Shown here: positions 8,801 through 18,042 of the stretch, in pieces
Layout of the letters: each line of letters opens with the position of its first letter
Position numbering within the stretch: position 1 is the first letter of the stretch
Assembly (NCBI RefSeq): GCF_004768545.1
Contig: NZ_CP038639.1
Location: forward strand, 1-64,000
Origin: Cupriavidus oxalaticus
Lineage (GTDB): Bacteria > Pseudomonadota > Gammaproteobacteria > Burkholderiales > Burkholderiaceae
Reading direction: 5' to 3'
DNA length: 64,000 nt
The notes under the pieces: generated by a model
What the model saw: only the letters and a program-made list of their open reading frames with translations
What the model was told of the DNA's origin: nothing
The model's database searches: none
Position numbers and translations under genes: made by a program

Positions 8801-10251
8801 CGTGGCTCATTTCGCTCTTGACCTGCATCCACAGCATTGTCGACCGCCTGTTCATTTTCCGCCACACGCGTCACTATATAGCTCTTTCCGCTGTACCGGG
8901 CGACGTATCTGCTATGAGTCGGCAGTGTATCGCCAGTGGCATCCTTCTTCATACCGGATTCCTTTAGCTCGACAGTGTAATAAGTACTCTTTGCATCTTT
9001 CATAAATTGAAGTGAGACTTCATACTTCTCGCAGGCAAGCTTATTCTCCTGGCAGGCAGCGCTTCCACTGCTGTCTCTATTTGTGTCGAAGCGGCCGAGG
9101 CTTTTCAAGCCCTTTGCCTCGATGCTATAAATCTCCACTGAACTCCCGCTGTAGCCCTGTGCCATCCAAGAATAAGGAAATACTAAGCCTGGTCTATTCT
9201 TGCCTACCTCGACCAAGGCGACGCTTGACACGTCATATTTACCCCAAGCACCCATTAGGCCCAGGTCTTGCATTGGCGATATGGTTTTCTCGACACCGTC
9301 GGTTGACTTAGATGTTATGACGGCCGACATGACAACAGCACATGCATGGCAGTCGTACTTGTCCGACTGAATCGGCACGGACTTGAAGAGATAGAGGACA
9401 CGCTGATCACCCGGTAGCGGCTGCCGTAGCGCAACCTCGGTTCGAAATGCCCCAGACTTCATCGTGGGCAGCGTCTCTCCGGCAGGCAACTTGAATGAAC
9501 TCGAATTACGAGTTCCCACACCAGTGTTGGAATCAAAATGCTGGAACGCAGACAGTGCCGAGAACGTCGCAGGATACTCCTGCCTCTCCCCCATTTTCGA
9601 TTCAGCTTCCGCCGTTGGGGCTGACGACTGAGGGTTAACAACAGCCTTAGGGCCAGTGGTCTGCTTTTGCGAGGAAAAAATTGCCGACAGTAGAATAAGT
9701 CCTACAACCGCAGTAGCTACGACCGCTCCTGAATATAGCGCTCCGTGCGCGGAAGGCCTTGCGTTTTTGGCTTGGCCCCCCTGGTTTCCAGTTATCCCCG
9801 TCACCGGTGGATTGGTCGCGGTGTTAGTCGCGATTGAAGAGTTCGACGCGCTGCCGGGAAGGGTCGCCACGATAGCTCGAACGATGGACTCCGGACATAG
9901 AATCGATAGCAATGTGTCTTGAACCGCTTGCCGACCTAGTCCCTGCCCGAGGAGCTCTATTGCATGGCCCATCATGCTTCCGACAAACAATCGATGTGGG
10001 TCAATCTGCTCCGAAACACGTGGGTGCACGCGCCTGTTCGCAACGCCGTGACGATGCGCATCATAGTCGCCACGTGCTGCGTCATCCATCAAGACCCAGT
10101 ATGCCCTCGCCAGCGAGGTGAACTCCTGACCCCTCGCATCTCCCTGGCCATGACGCGGATGCGACCTTGCCGCGGCAAGGCAATATGCGGTCTTGATTTC
10201 TAAGTCACTCGCATCCTCTTTCACTCCAAGGAGAGCGTAATAATCGTCCAT
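8797..10251 (-). CDS. Membrane J-domain-like protein with altered HPD motif
   Basis: The N-terminal ~65 residues match a J domain (MDDYYALLGVKEDASDLEIK ... AYWVLMDDAARGDYDAH). The invariant HPD tripeptide reads HPR (ARSHPRHGQG), so normal stimulation of Hsp70 ATPase is doubtful. A single membrane helix (GAVVATAVVGLILLSAIF) at about residues 185-205 is followed by a large domain of ~280 residues, probably periplasmic, with a CHAC pair and two further cysteines (AACQENKLACEKY). I start at ATG 10249-10251, directly before the J domain and about ten bases after AAGG; an upstream ATG at 10317 would add 22 residues. The stop overlaps the start of the cysteine-repeat gene. Convergent with the TerY-P operon, it may serve the same process, but that is inference. 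Confidence 0.7.
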   Translation of the reverse strand: MDDYYALLGVKEDASDLEIKTAYCLAAARSHPRHGQGDARGQEFTSLARAYWVLMDDAARGDYDAHRHGVANRRVHPRVSEQIDPHRLFVGSMMGHAIELLGQGLGRQAVQDTLLSILCPESIVRAIVATLPGSASNSSIATNTATNPPVTGITGNQGGQAKNARPSAHGALYSGAVVATAVVGLILLSAIFSSQKQTTGPKAVVNPQSSAPTAEAESKMGERQEYPATFSALSAFQHFDSNTGVGTRNSSSFKLPAGETLPTMKSGAFRTEVALRQPLPGDQRVLYLFKSVPIQSDKYDCHACAVVMSAVITSKSTDGVEKTISPMQDLGLMGAWGKYDVSSVALVEVGKNRPGLVFPYSWMAQGYSGSSVEIYSIEAKGLKSLGRFDTNRDSSGSAACQENKLACEKYEVSLQFMKDAKSTYYTVELKESGMKKDATGDTLPTHSRYVARYSGKSYIVTRVAENEQAVDNAVDAGQERNEPR

Positions 10252-10704
10252 TTTCGGGAGCCTTTTAGGAGCAATGGAAGCGCAAATGGCGAAAACTGTT
10301 TTGCGACGACGGATCATCGTCCCAGTGACGAGTCAAATCAGAGGAGCATTCAATAGCTTTTAACAATCATAAAACTCCAATGCATAGCCCAATTGCACAT
10401 CGAACCTGACATGACGTAGCAAAGCCGCCTCATGCATCCATTTCAGCCATTTATGCTTGCTTCGGCGACTATTCACCATCGCCCACAGCCCAACTTTCGA
10501 GGGTGAGACTTATAAACGCTTTTTCTCCTTTTTTTGAACGACCGCCTCGTGGAAACCATGCAGGCGGATGAAGCGAGCTACTAGATGTGACACGCGTGGA
10601 GCTGAGCAGCCGAAGTTGCTGGTCTGGCGCTATTATGGCGCTTGGGCGTCGCTCCGTGCTGAGTGGCATCTCGGTGCTGTGATGTGGGGAGCGGAGGCCT
10701 ACCC
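10252..10704. other. Intergenic region without recognised gene
   Basis: This holds the presumed promoter of the J-like operon near 10252-10400. I see no convincing coding frame or RNA gene in the rest. Confidence 0.5.
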
Positions 10705-11044
10705 ATGGAAGCGCGCAAGAGAGATTTTTTGAAGATGACCGAACAAGTAAAACTAACTAAAGCACTGGTATCCCTCGTCAACTCTCGTCAAAATTATCTT
10801 GGCTGTTCTGCGCGCACGCAAGGGCGGTGCAGTAACTAAGCAAGTGCTTCGAGAAGAGGTAAAGAGCGCCACGACCCGCGATTTTGGCAGCACGGCTATC
10901 GAGCGAGCGATTTCGCCGCTTATGACGGACAAGAAACTACTCGAGAACCCGAGAGAGCAGCGGGTTGGGATGAACTCGAACCTCTCCGGTGTTTATGGGC
11001 GCGGGCCTTATAGCGGTGGTAACCCTGCAATTTGGCCCCCTTGA
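10705..11044 (+). pseudogene. Small helix-turn-helix-like gene, probably frameshifted
   Basis: An ATG at 10705, preceded by GGAGG, opens a frame reading MEARKRDFLKMTEQVKLTKA and ending NSRQNYL. It then loses sense, while a second frame from 10799 continues with AVLRARKGGAVTKQVLREEV and TTRDFGSTAIERAISPLM. Joined near 10797 by one base change they give a winged-helix-like sequence. The C-terminus is poor and no family can be named. It may be a decayed regulator; the alternative is that neither frame is a gene. Confidence 0.3.
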
Positions 11045-11046
11045 CG

Positions 11047-11620
11047 TCAGGAGAAGAAATTGTCGTCGTTCCTTACGATGAAGGGCTTGGTGCACCGCGC
11101 ATGAATCCGGTCACGGTACATCTGCAATTGCGCCGCATCGCCTGTCGCCGCGACCAGCGCAGCCTGCGCTTCTGCAAAGTGCCCTTGCTCCCGCAGCACA
11201 TCAGCCCGCTCCAGATGCGAGCCGTTCGCAGCGGCAATCTGCTCGAGGCGGATCAGGTTTTCCTTCTCGAAACTCTTGCGAAACGCCATCGAGACAATGT
11301 CCATACCGGGGCCGACGATCGGCTTGTCCCGTCGGTACGGCGTGTTCAGATGCGCAGATCTCGCCGGAGGATGCGCTCGCGCTCGACATCGCCGTCGCGC
11401 AGTGATTCCAATGCGGCAATAAACGTGTCGGGGTCGACATCAGGTATGTCGGGCGGATACGGCCAGGATCGCCTCGACGGCTTGATTAGCTCACGCTTGG
11501 GCCAAAACCAGCGACGCTGGGGCCTGGGCGCAACTTCCGAAACCTCATCTTGCACTTCGGGCATATCCGATATCCAAATGATCCGAAGGCAACTGCAGCG
11601 GAAGTAATGGAGGTCCGGCC
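11047..11620 (-). pseudogene. Zinc-ribbon protein gene, 3' part, cut by Tn3 element
   Basis: Reading leftward from the Tn3 insertion, the frame gives PDLHYFRCSCLRIIWISD and continues to ERERILRRDLRI, then stops. One base later in another frame it resumes LNTPYRRDKPIVGPGMDIVS and a tail with LERADVLREQGHFAEAQAALV. The 5' part lies beyond the element at 15025-15180. Joined across the element the text reads ...EGW-PDLHYFRCSC..., which supports one gene with two CxxC/CxC knuckles and a helical TPR-like tail. At least two indels are needed, so it was already decaying or is poorly resolved. Function is unknown. Confidence 0.5.
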
Positions 11621-14600
11621 GGGATTCGCATAAATTCCGCCACATCTCTGGCAACCCTTTGATTTATCGAGAGAATGCACCCTTCCCTGCGCCCCGGATA
11701 ACCTCGTGACTCCGCCCCCGGCCAGAGAGAGCTCAAATTTCTATGTGCGCCATGCAGCACGCATCAGCAAAGATGAGGTTGAAGTCGGGAGCGCTTGGCC
11801 TGTCGATCTGTCATCAAAGGCGGGCAAATTCCACATCCTGGCACGCACGCTGTCGAGGGGCTCCAATACCGGACCCAAGGGAGGTAGCGGATTTGGAAAA
11901 CAGGGGGTGGACCTTGGCAGCTTCAACTGACGACAGAACAATCCGCAATGATGACGAGATCCGGTACATGGGGCACATCAATCTGGATGTCGTGCGGCAC
12001 TAAGGATGCCCTCGATCCACGATACCGCCTATCCGGCGCTGCCGGCTGAGCTTACCGCCGCCGAACTGGAAGCTGCGTTCACACCGACACCGACCGAGAT
12101 CCGCTTCGCGCGCAGCCAGTCCCGTCGCACCTCAACGACGGTCCTGATTCTCGTGCAGCTCAAACTGCTGCAGCGCCTTGGCTACTTCCCCATGCTGGCT
12201 GAGGTGCCTCCTGTCGTGATTGATCACGTGCGCGCAGCACTGCGGGCCTCTGCCCTACCTCGCGCAACAGTCAAGCGCTACGATGCCTCTGGCACCCGGT
12301 CCCGCCATCAGAAGTTGCTACGCGGGTATCTCCACATTCGACCGGTCGAAGCCAACACGCTGAAATGGCTGGAGGCGCTCGCAACCGAGGCGGCGCACAC
12401 CAAGGTCGAATTGCCCGACATTATCAACGTGCTGATCGAAGAGCTGATCCGGCTACGGTGCGAACTGCCGCCATTAGCCAGTCTTCACCGAATGGCCACC
12501 CAGGCCCGCAGCCGGTGCAACGAAGCCATCTATCGTGCCATCGCTGACGCGCTCGACGACTCGCAGATCGCTCGGATTGAGGCGTTGTTTAACGGTCAGG
12601 GCGAGCAATCCGGTTGGAACCAGCTCAAGCGCGAGCCCAAGCGCCCCGCCGCACGCGAAATCGCAAGCTTCCTCAAACACATCCAGACCCTGCGAAGCCT
12701 GGCCGACGGTCTCCCACAGGCACCAGCATTGCTTTCCGTGTCCAAACGCACGCAACTGGTGACGGAGGCCCGGGCGCTTGACATTGCTGAGCTCAAGTCG
12801 CTCAAGCGACCCAAACGATTAACTTTAGCAGTGCTCTTCATTCACGCGCAGTTGCAGAAGGCGCTCGACGATGTGGCCGAAATCTTCATCAAGGTCATGC
12901 GCAAGCTCGGGGGCCTCGCCAGGACCCGACTGCAACAATATCAACTTGCGCATGCGGACTCCTTGGAAGACCTGGTCAGCCAGTTCCGTGATGTGCTGCA
13001 AGTTCTGGAGGATGACGGCATTGCCGATATCTTCCGGCTGGATAAGGTGCGTGAGGTCCTCAGTAACGATGCAGCAGGTGCGCTTGCCCGCTGCAATGAG
13101 CATATCGCGTACGCTGGCAACTTCGATCTCCCATTCATGCTCGCGCCTTACCGCCAGCAGCGCTCCCTGCTCTTTCAGTGCCTTGAGGTCTTGCCGCTCA
13201 AATCCAGTTCGCAGGACAAGACAGTCTTGGTGGCATTGGCCTGGATACAGGGCTTTCGGACCTCGCACCGCGAACATTTGCACCTTACGGACGACGATCT
13301 ACTGAACCTTCCGCTCGACTGGCTCCCGGCCAAGTGGGAGAAGGCCATCTTTCCGGATGGCCGGAGTAGTCGTCTGCTCCATCGTAGGTACTTTGAGTTG
13401 TGCGTGTTCGATCAGGTCATGCGTGAGCTGAGCTCAGGCGATCTTTACGTGGAGGGCAGTGACCGCTTTGACGACTTCCGCCTCCATCAGGTATCCGAGG
13501 AGGTGTTCGAACGGGAGTTACCGCATTACTGTGAAATCGTTGGCCTGCCAACGGATGGCGAGAACTTCGTCAGAACACTATCGGACAGACTGAGCACGGC
13601 ACTCGACGAGGTGGATGCCAACTTCCCCGAGAACGACGGCATCGAATTCGGAGAACAGGGGCTGATTATCCACCGGCCCGGCAAGGCACCTGACCCGCCC
13701 AACATGATGCTGATCGACCAGGCTATCACCGCATCGATGCCGCAGATCAGCATCCTTGACGTGCTGACCGAAACGGAGCAATGGCTCAATCTGCATCGGC
13801 TGTTCGGTCCATTGTCGGGCTTCGATGCCAAGATCGATGACCCTCGCAAGCGAGTTATCTGCACGCTGTTCTGCTACGGCTGCAATCTGGGACCGAGCCA
13901 AACGGCTCGATCCGTCAAGGGATTGAGCCGCAAGCAAATTGCCTGGTTGAACCTGCATCACGTCACGGAAGAGCGGCTCGACAAGGCCATTGTGAAGGTC
14001 ATCAACGCATACAATCAATTCGCGCTACCGAAATACTGGGGCAGCGGCAAACGCGCGTCCGCGGATGGCACGAAGTGGACTCTGTATGAGCAGAATCTGC
14101 TGTCGGAGTACCACATACGTTATGGCGGGTACGGCGGAATTGGCTACTACCATGTCTCCGACATGTACATCGCGCTCTTCAGCAACTTCATTCCGTGCGG
14201 CGTGCATGAGGCGGTGTACATCCTGGACGGCCTCATCAGAAATGGCTCTGAGATTCAGCCGGATACCATTCACGGTGACACCCAAGCGCAGAGTGGCCCG
14301 GTGTTTGGCCTGTCCTACCTGCTGGGCATCAATCTGATGCCGCGCATGCGCAATATCAAGGATCTGGTGCTATACAAGGCGGATCGACGCCGACGATACG
14401 ACCATATCGAGCGCCTGTGCCGCCGGTCCATCGACTGGGATCTGATCCAACGACACTATCCTGACATGATGCGGGTGGCCGTCTCGATCAAGGCAGGTAA
14501 GATGACGCCGTCGACCATCCTCCGCCGGCTGGGTTCGGAGAGCACGAAGAATAAGCTTTACTTCGCGTTCCGGGAACTGGGCCGCGTTATCCGCACGCTG

Positions 14601-15020
14601 TTCCTGCTGAAGTATCTGAGCGACCCGGAGCTCCGGCGCACTATTCATGCCGCGACCAACAAGAGCGAGCAGTTCAATGACTTCGCGCAGTGGCTGATGT
14701 TTGGCGGCGACGGCGTCATTGCCGAAAATCTGCGGCACGAACAGCGCAAGGTGATCAAGTACAACCAGCTGGTCGCCAACATGGTCATCCTCCACAACGT
14801 TCAGTGGATGTCGCGCAAGCTCAAGGATTTGCAGGAGCGCGGGCATCCGGTGAATGCCGACGTCCTCAAGGCGTTGTCGCCTTACCGGCGCGAGCACATC
14901 AACCGGTTCGGCGATTACCTGCTCGACCTGCAGCGGCGCGTGCCGCCACTCGACCCATCGATCGATTTCGTATTCAAATCAGCGGCTTAGCGAAGATGTG
15001 GCGGATTTTTTTCGAATCCC
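11621..15020 (+). mobile_element. Tn3-family transposon, 3.4 kb, transposase only
   Basis: The ends are inverted repeats. The left starts GGGATTCGCATAAATTCCGC and the right (reverse strand) starts GGGATTCGAAAAAAATCCGC; both continue CACATCT. The right end goes on to TCGCTAAG, as in many Tn3-family ends. GGCC flanks both sides, and removing the element with one GGCC restores the frame of the interrupted zinc-ribbon gene, so the duplication is probably GGCC; a clean 5-bp repeat is absent. Only a transposase gene is present: no resolvase or cargo, so it resembles IS1071-like Tn3 insertion sequences. About 380 bp of non-coding sequence precedes tnpA and is conserved in the fossil end at 1018-1323. 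Confidence 0.75.
12006..14990 (+). CDS. tnpA: Tn3-family transposase
   Basis: The product has 994 residues, full length for the family. The N-terminal ~170 residues form the DNA-binding region (DUF4158 type). The C-terminal half is the DDE domain: ADGTKW with HIRYGGYGGIGYYHVSD around residues 680-720, the second acid in HGDTQAQSGPVFGL, and the late region EQRKVIKYNQLVANMVILHN before SPYRREHINRFGDY. The frame is intact from ATG 12006, close behind TAAGG, to 14990, just before the right inverted repeat. It should catalyse replicative transposition and leave cointegrates, as no resolvase is encoded. The absence of stops suggests the element may still be active. Confidence 0.95.
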   Translation: MPSIHDTAYPALPAELTAAELEAAFTPTPTEIRFARSQSRRTSTTVLILVQLKLLQRLGYFPMLAEVPPVVIDHVRAALRASALPRATVKRYDASGTRSRHQKLLRGYLHIRPVEANTLKWLEALATEAAHTKVELPDIINVLIEELIRLRCELPPLASLHRMATQARSRCNEAIYRAIADALDDSQIARIEALFNGQGEQSGWNQLKREPKRPAAREIASFLKHIQTLRSLADGLPQAPALLSVSKRTQLVTEARALDIAELKSLKRPKRLTLAVLFIHAQLQKALDDVAEIFIKVMRKLGGLARTRLQQYQLAHADSLEDLVSQFRDVLQVLEDDGIADIFRLDKVREVLSNDAAGALARCNEHIAYAGNFDLPFMLAPYRQQRSLLFQCLEVLPLKSSSQDKTVLVALAWIQGFRTSHREHLHLTDDDLLNLPLDWLPAKWEKAIFPDGRSSRLLHRRYFELCVFDQVMRELSSGDLYVEGSDRFDDFRLHQVSEEVFERELPHYCEIVGLPTDGENFVRTLSDRLSTALDEVDANFPENDGIEFGEQGLIIHRPGKAPDPPNMMLIDQAITASMPQISILDVLTETEQWLNLHRLFGPLSGFDAKIDDPRKRVICTLFCYGCNLGPSQTARSVKGLSRKQIAWLNLHHVTEERLDKAIVKVINAYNQFALPKYWGSGKRASADGTKWTLYEQNLLSEYHIRYGGYGGIGYYHVSDMYIALFSNFIPCGVHEAVYILDGLIRNGSEIQPDTIHGDTQAQSGPVFGLSYLLGINLMPRMRNIKDLVLYKADRRRRYDHIERLCRRSIDWDLIQRHYPDMMRVAVSIKAGKMTPSTILRRLGSESTKNKLYFAFRELGRVIRTLFLLKYLSDPELRRTIHAATNKSEQFNDFAQWLMFGGDGVIAENLRHEQRKVIKYNQLVANMVILHNVQWMSRKLKDLQERGHPVNADVLKALSPYRREHINRFGDYLLDLQRRVPPLDPSIDFVFKSAA

Positions 15021-15024
15021 GGCC

Positions 15025-15180
15025 ACCCCTCTAATGCGAGCTGCGAAAGAGAAGCAAGCCGGACGAATAGCCATCAGACCATACCGTCATGCCCCCCATG
15101 TGAAACGTGGTCGCATAAGTGCGGCTGTACTCCTTCCCGCAGTGGGGGCACGCGATATAGACAGTCGAGAGACGGGTCAT
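15025..15180 (-). pseudogene. Zinc-ribbon protein gene, 5' part, cut by Tn3 element
   Basis: From ATG 15178-15180 the frame reads MTRLSTVYIACPHCGKEYSR, with a CxxC knuckle, then GGMTVWSDGYSSGLLLF. It stops at 15031-15033 unless one base is adjusted, in which case it continues QLALEGW into PDLHYFRCSC on the far side of the transposon. It is therefore taken as the 5' part of the gene at 11047-11620. No strong ribosome binding site is seen. Confidence 0.45.
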
Positions 15181-15401
15181 GACTCTGGGAGGGGGTGACC
15201 GGCCTCAAATTGTCTCATACGCGGGTTGTCTAATTCCTCCGTTTGCACACATATATTTCTCACGTAGCTCGCTCCACAGGGACGGACACTACGCAAGCAA
15301 CGGCTCTTGTACGATTCCGTACAGTAAAGGCAGGGGTGAGCACAATATAGTCTGTCGACGCCTAGCGACACGCGTCAGATCGCGCCATTTAACTGCCCCC
15401 A

Positions 15402-16250
15402 ATGGAACAGCCCCTGCTCCTTCCAGATGACACTGCATCGGCACGATCGTTACTCGATCAATTGGTCGCAGATTCCCTCCTGTATCGCTGTGGAGAGGAA
15501 TATAAAAAATTGCTCACTTTCGTTATTCGACTGCGAAATTTTGCGCCTTTCAATGCTATGCTATTGCAGGTTCAAAAGCCTGGCCTGATGTACGCCGCAT
15601 CTGCCTTTGACTGGCACACCCGATTTCAGAGACGCCCCAAACCTGACGCGCGTCCGTTGCTGATTCTTTGGCCATTCGCACCGGTCGCGCTTGTATATGA
15701 TGTACAGGATACCACTGGTAATCCCTTGCCCGATGGAGTAAATGTTTTTTCCGCAACAGGTGTAATGACCTCATCTCGAATTGCTGAATTCGCTCATTTA
15801 CTAAATAAACGGAGTATTCTTGTTCACTGGTTCGACGGTGGCGACGGGAACGCTGGTTACATTACATCAATAAAGTCACCTATCGCCCCCGACTTTGTCG
15901 GTCAATATAGATTAGGGCTCAACAGAAACCACACTCATGCAGTAACCTTTGCCACAATTGCGCACGAGATGGCCCATTTGTGTCTCGGGCATCTTGGCAA
16001 AGACAATAAATTAAAGATACCAGCTAGGCGCCTCCTTACGCTCAAAGAGCGGGAGCTTGAGGCCGAATCCGTTGCGTACATCGTTTGCAACCGCAATGGT
16101 GTCACGCCTAATTCGGAACGATATCTTTCAGCTTATCTTAAGAATGAAAGCGATGCTCAGAATATGGACACCTATCAGATCATGCGCGCTGCAGGGCAAG
16201 TAGAAGCACTCCTCGCCCTAACGGCATCAACCAGCTTCGACCATCTTTGA
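15402..16250 (+). CDS. Zinc metallopeptidase-like protein (ImmA/IrrE or ArdC-like)
   Basis: The product has 282 residues. The N-terminal half (FAPFNAMLLQVQKPGLMYAA, RPLLILWPFAPVALVYDVQD) resembles the conserved front part of ArdC-like proteins. The C-terminal half has a gluzincin motif, HEMAHLCLGH, near residue 188, and a downstream glutamate in ELEAESVAYIV that could be the third zinc ligand. The gene is poorer in GC than its neighbours, as expected for acquired DNA. It has no signal peptide and is probably cytoplasmic. Known relatives cleave regulators or act as anti-restriction proteins; which applies here is not evident. It stands alone between the Tn3 element and miniature element B. Confidence 0.6.
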   Translation: MEQPLLLPDDTASARSLLDQLVADSLLYRCGEEYKKLLTFVIRLRNFAPFNAMLLQVQKPGLMYAASAFDWHTRFQRRPKPDARPLLILWPFAPVALVYDVQDTTGNPLPDGVNVFSATGVMTSSRIAEFAHLLNKRSILVHWFDGGDGNAGYITSIKSPIAPDFVGQYRLGLNRNHTHAVTFATIAHEMAHLCLGHLGKDNKLKIPARRLLTLKERELEAESVAYIVCNRNGVTPNSERYLSAYLKNESDAQNMDTYQIMRAAGQVEALLALTASTSFDHL

Positions 16251-16300
16251 GCTTAAAAATTGACCCATTGCACGTCCACGTGATGTTTGGGCTGCGCTTT

Positions 16301-16472
16301 GGGGTCATCGTACTTTCCGTGCATTTTCTGGCGGTATGCACAGAAAATGGCTTATCTATCAAGAGCTTACGAATACTCCGGCGGCGTGTGATTTATTGCG
16401 CCGAAAAGCCTTGCTAGAGGCGGGTCTGCGGTCTGCTACCGCCCTTTTTTTCACGGAAAGTACGATGACCCC
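16301..16472 (+). mobile_element. Miniature inverted-repeat element, copy B (172 bp)
   Basis: The ends are nearly perfect inverted repeats, GGGGTCATCGTACTTTCCGT on both, each reaching GGCGGTA about 30 bases in. The interior aligns with copy C, including CCGAAAAG and the final GCTACCGCC, and with the reverse complement of copy A. It has no coding capacity. Flanks GCTTT and GAGTA show no target duplication. It sits just downstream of the metallopeptidase gene. Confidence 0.8.
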
Positions 16473-16566
16473 GAGTACTGGAAAGCGACAAACGCGCGTC
16501 CGCGGATTGGGAAATCGCCTGCGACGAAGGCTCAGGGGGTAAATGACAGAATGACATACGCCTCGA

Positions 16567-17811
16567 TTAAGATTTTCCGTGTGGTTGATCATCAAAAACT
16601 CCATTACCCTCAGCTTTAGGGAGTAGACCGACATAGTTTGCCCGTGCCCGGATATGAGGACCTTGGTGATATTGCTCACTAGCATGTGCAATCCAACCTA
16701 CCATCCGACCCAATCCCACAATTGCCAACTCGTTGCCGTGCATCTCGAACTTCCTACCCAAGAAGGCCGCCAGGAGAACAAAGGCTGGTGGTTGGTCTGT
16801 CAAGTCGCGGACCAGATCAATCACTGCCGTAAGTCGCCGGAAGTCCGCGTCATGTGCGAAGACATCCATCATGTGCTTCATCAAGTGAGCTGCGCGAGGG
16901 TCCTCGACACCATGAACGTTTCGATCGAATCCTGCGATGGCCTCGCCCTCTCGAAAGCGCGCGAGTACCGGCTCGCAGGGGTCCTTCGCCCCGGCAATCT
17001 CGCTGAGAAGTCGCACGGCCTGCTCTACGCGCCCAGCACTAATCCGTCGCCCCCTCGACGCTAACAGCCCGCACACCGCTGCTGCGTAAGGTGTAATTCC
17101 GGTGTTTGCCGTCGTGCGCACCGCGTACGTCATAGGGGTAAATTCGTGGTCCACGGAAAGCACGAGCATTCGTCGCACCATATCTTCGTACTTTGGTGCA
17201 ATGCGCAGCCCTTTGGTCAGGTGCTGATGTAGTGGCCCGGCGACAGGTTCGCTTTGGGTGAGCACTGCGGCGTATGACCGTAGCGTGTCCGCGCCAGTGC
17301 GAGCGTAACCCGTTTTGCTTAGGTCGTACGCATGCGGATGCATCTGCTCAAGGATCGGGAACAACGCAAGTGCCTGAGCCATGGGTCCTAAGTGCTGTAA
17401 ATCGGCGATCACTCTCCGCGCGACCTCAGGAAAGGGGAGTGCTTTTCTGTCAAAAGCGCCGGGTGTCTCCCACATCCATTCGGCAACCTCCTCAAGGGTT
17501 GCATGATCTGCCAAATCGGTTGCCGGACGACCTCGATAGTAGAGACCTTTCTCCGTTAGCAGCGTGATTGAGGTGCTAATTGCCGGCCAATGGGGCGTTG
17601 AGGACTGTGCGGCGGTGCCGCGCTCCGCGAGAAGCCGCTCAATGTCGGCAGCCCAATATCGTCGGCTGCGAGAACCGTCCACCTTCGACGACCGAATTCC
17701 CTTCCTACCGACGTAGGCATAAAGCGTCGCCACGTTGATGTTGAGCAGCGACGCTGCCTCCTCCGCACTGAGGTATAGGGCGTCGTTAGTTACGGCATGT
17801 TCCGCTTTCAT
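16567..17811 (-). CDS. HTH-citrate synthase-like protein 1, active-site residues missing
   Basis: The product has 414 residues in two parts. Residues ~12-60 are an excisionase/MerR-like helix-turn-helix (LSAEEAASLLNINVATLYAY, then SRSRRYWAADIERLL). Residues ~80-400 follow the citrate-synthase fold (LLTEKGLYYRGRPATDLAD, LSVDHEFTPMTYAVRTTAN, DPRAA). The DHE histidine and the DPR aspartate are kept. The loop that carries the catalytic histidine (GPxHGGANE in true enzymes) reads ASRGRRISAGRVEQAV, and GFGH reads GFDR. Enzyme activity is therefore doubtful. A DNA-binding sensor of a CoA ester or carboxylate is a reasonable inference. It is divergent from a porin gene, with an 18-bp palindrome between them. 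Confidence 0.75.
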   Translation of the reverse strand: MKAEHAVTNDALYLSAEEAASLLNINVATLYAYVGRKGIRSSKVDGSRSRRYWAADIERLLAERGTAAQSSTPHWPAISTSITLLTEKGLYYRGRPATDLADHATLEEVAEWMWETPGAFDRKALPFPEVARRVIADLQHLGPMAQALALFPILEQMHPHAYDLSKTGYARTGADTLRSYAAVLTQSEPVAGPLHQHLTKGLRIAPKYEDMVRRMLVLSVDHEFTPMTYAVRTTANTGITPYAAAVCGLLASRGRRISAGRVEQAVRLLSEIAGAKDPCEPVLARFREGEAIAGFDRNVHGVEDPRAAHLMKHMMDVFAHDADFRRLTAVIDLVRDLTDQPPAFVLLAAFLGRKFEMHGNELAIVGLGRMVGWIAHASEQYHQGPHIRARANYVGLLPKAEGNGVFDDQPHGKS

Positions 17812-17883
17812 ATTGACTCGACTCGTACAGATTTACATAGCTCAGCCTCGAGTATACAGTCAACACCATCGCCATGTTAGTAC

Positions 17884-17901
17884 ATATATGGATCCATATA
17901 T
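17884..17901. promoter_or_regulatory. 18-bp perfect palindrome in divergent promoter
   Basis: ATATATGGATCCATATAT lies between the HTH-citrate synthase-like gene 1 and the porin gene. It is a candidate operator for the encoded HTH protein. AT-rich surroundings and further partial repeats (TTGACT at 17814, AGTCAA at 17868) fit a regulatory region. Confidence 0.45.
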
Positions 17902-18042
17902 CTATATAGCCGACGTTGGGCCGTCGGCGCCAAAGTGGTCGATAGGAGGCCTCACTCCCGCGCAGCGCATACGGGAGCAGCCACATGTACATCACACTGC
18001 ATCCGGACGCTGCGATGCAAAAAACTACAGAGGAGACGAGTT

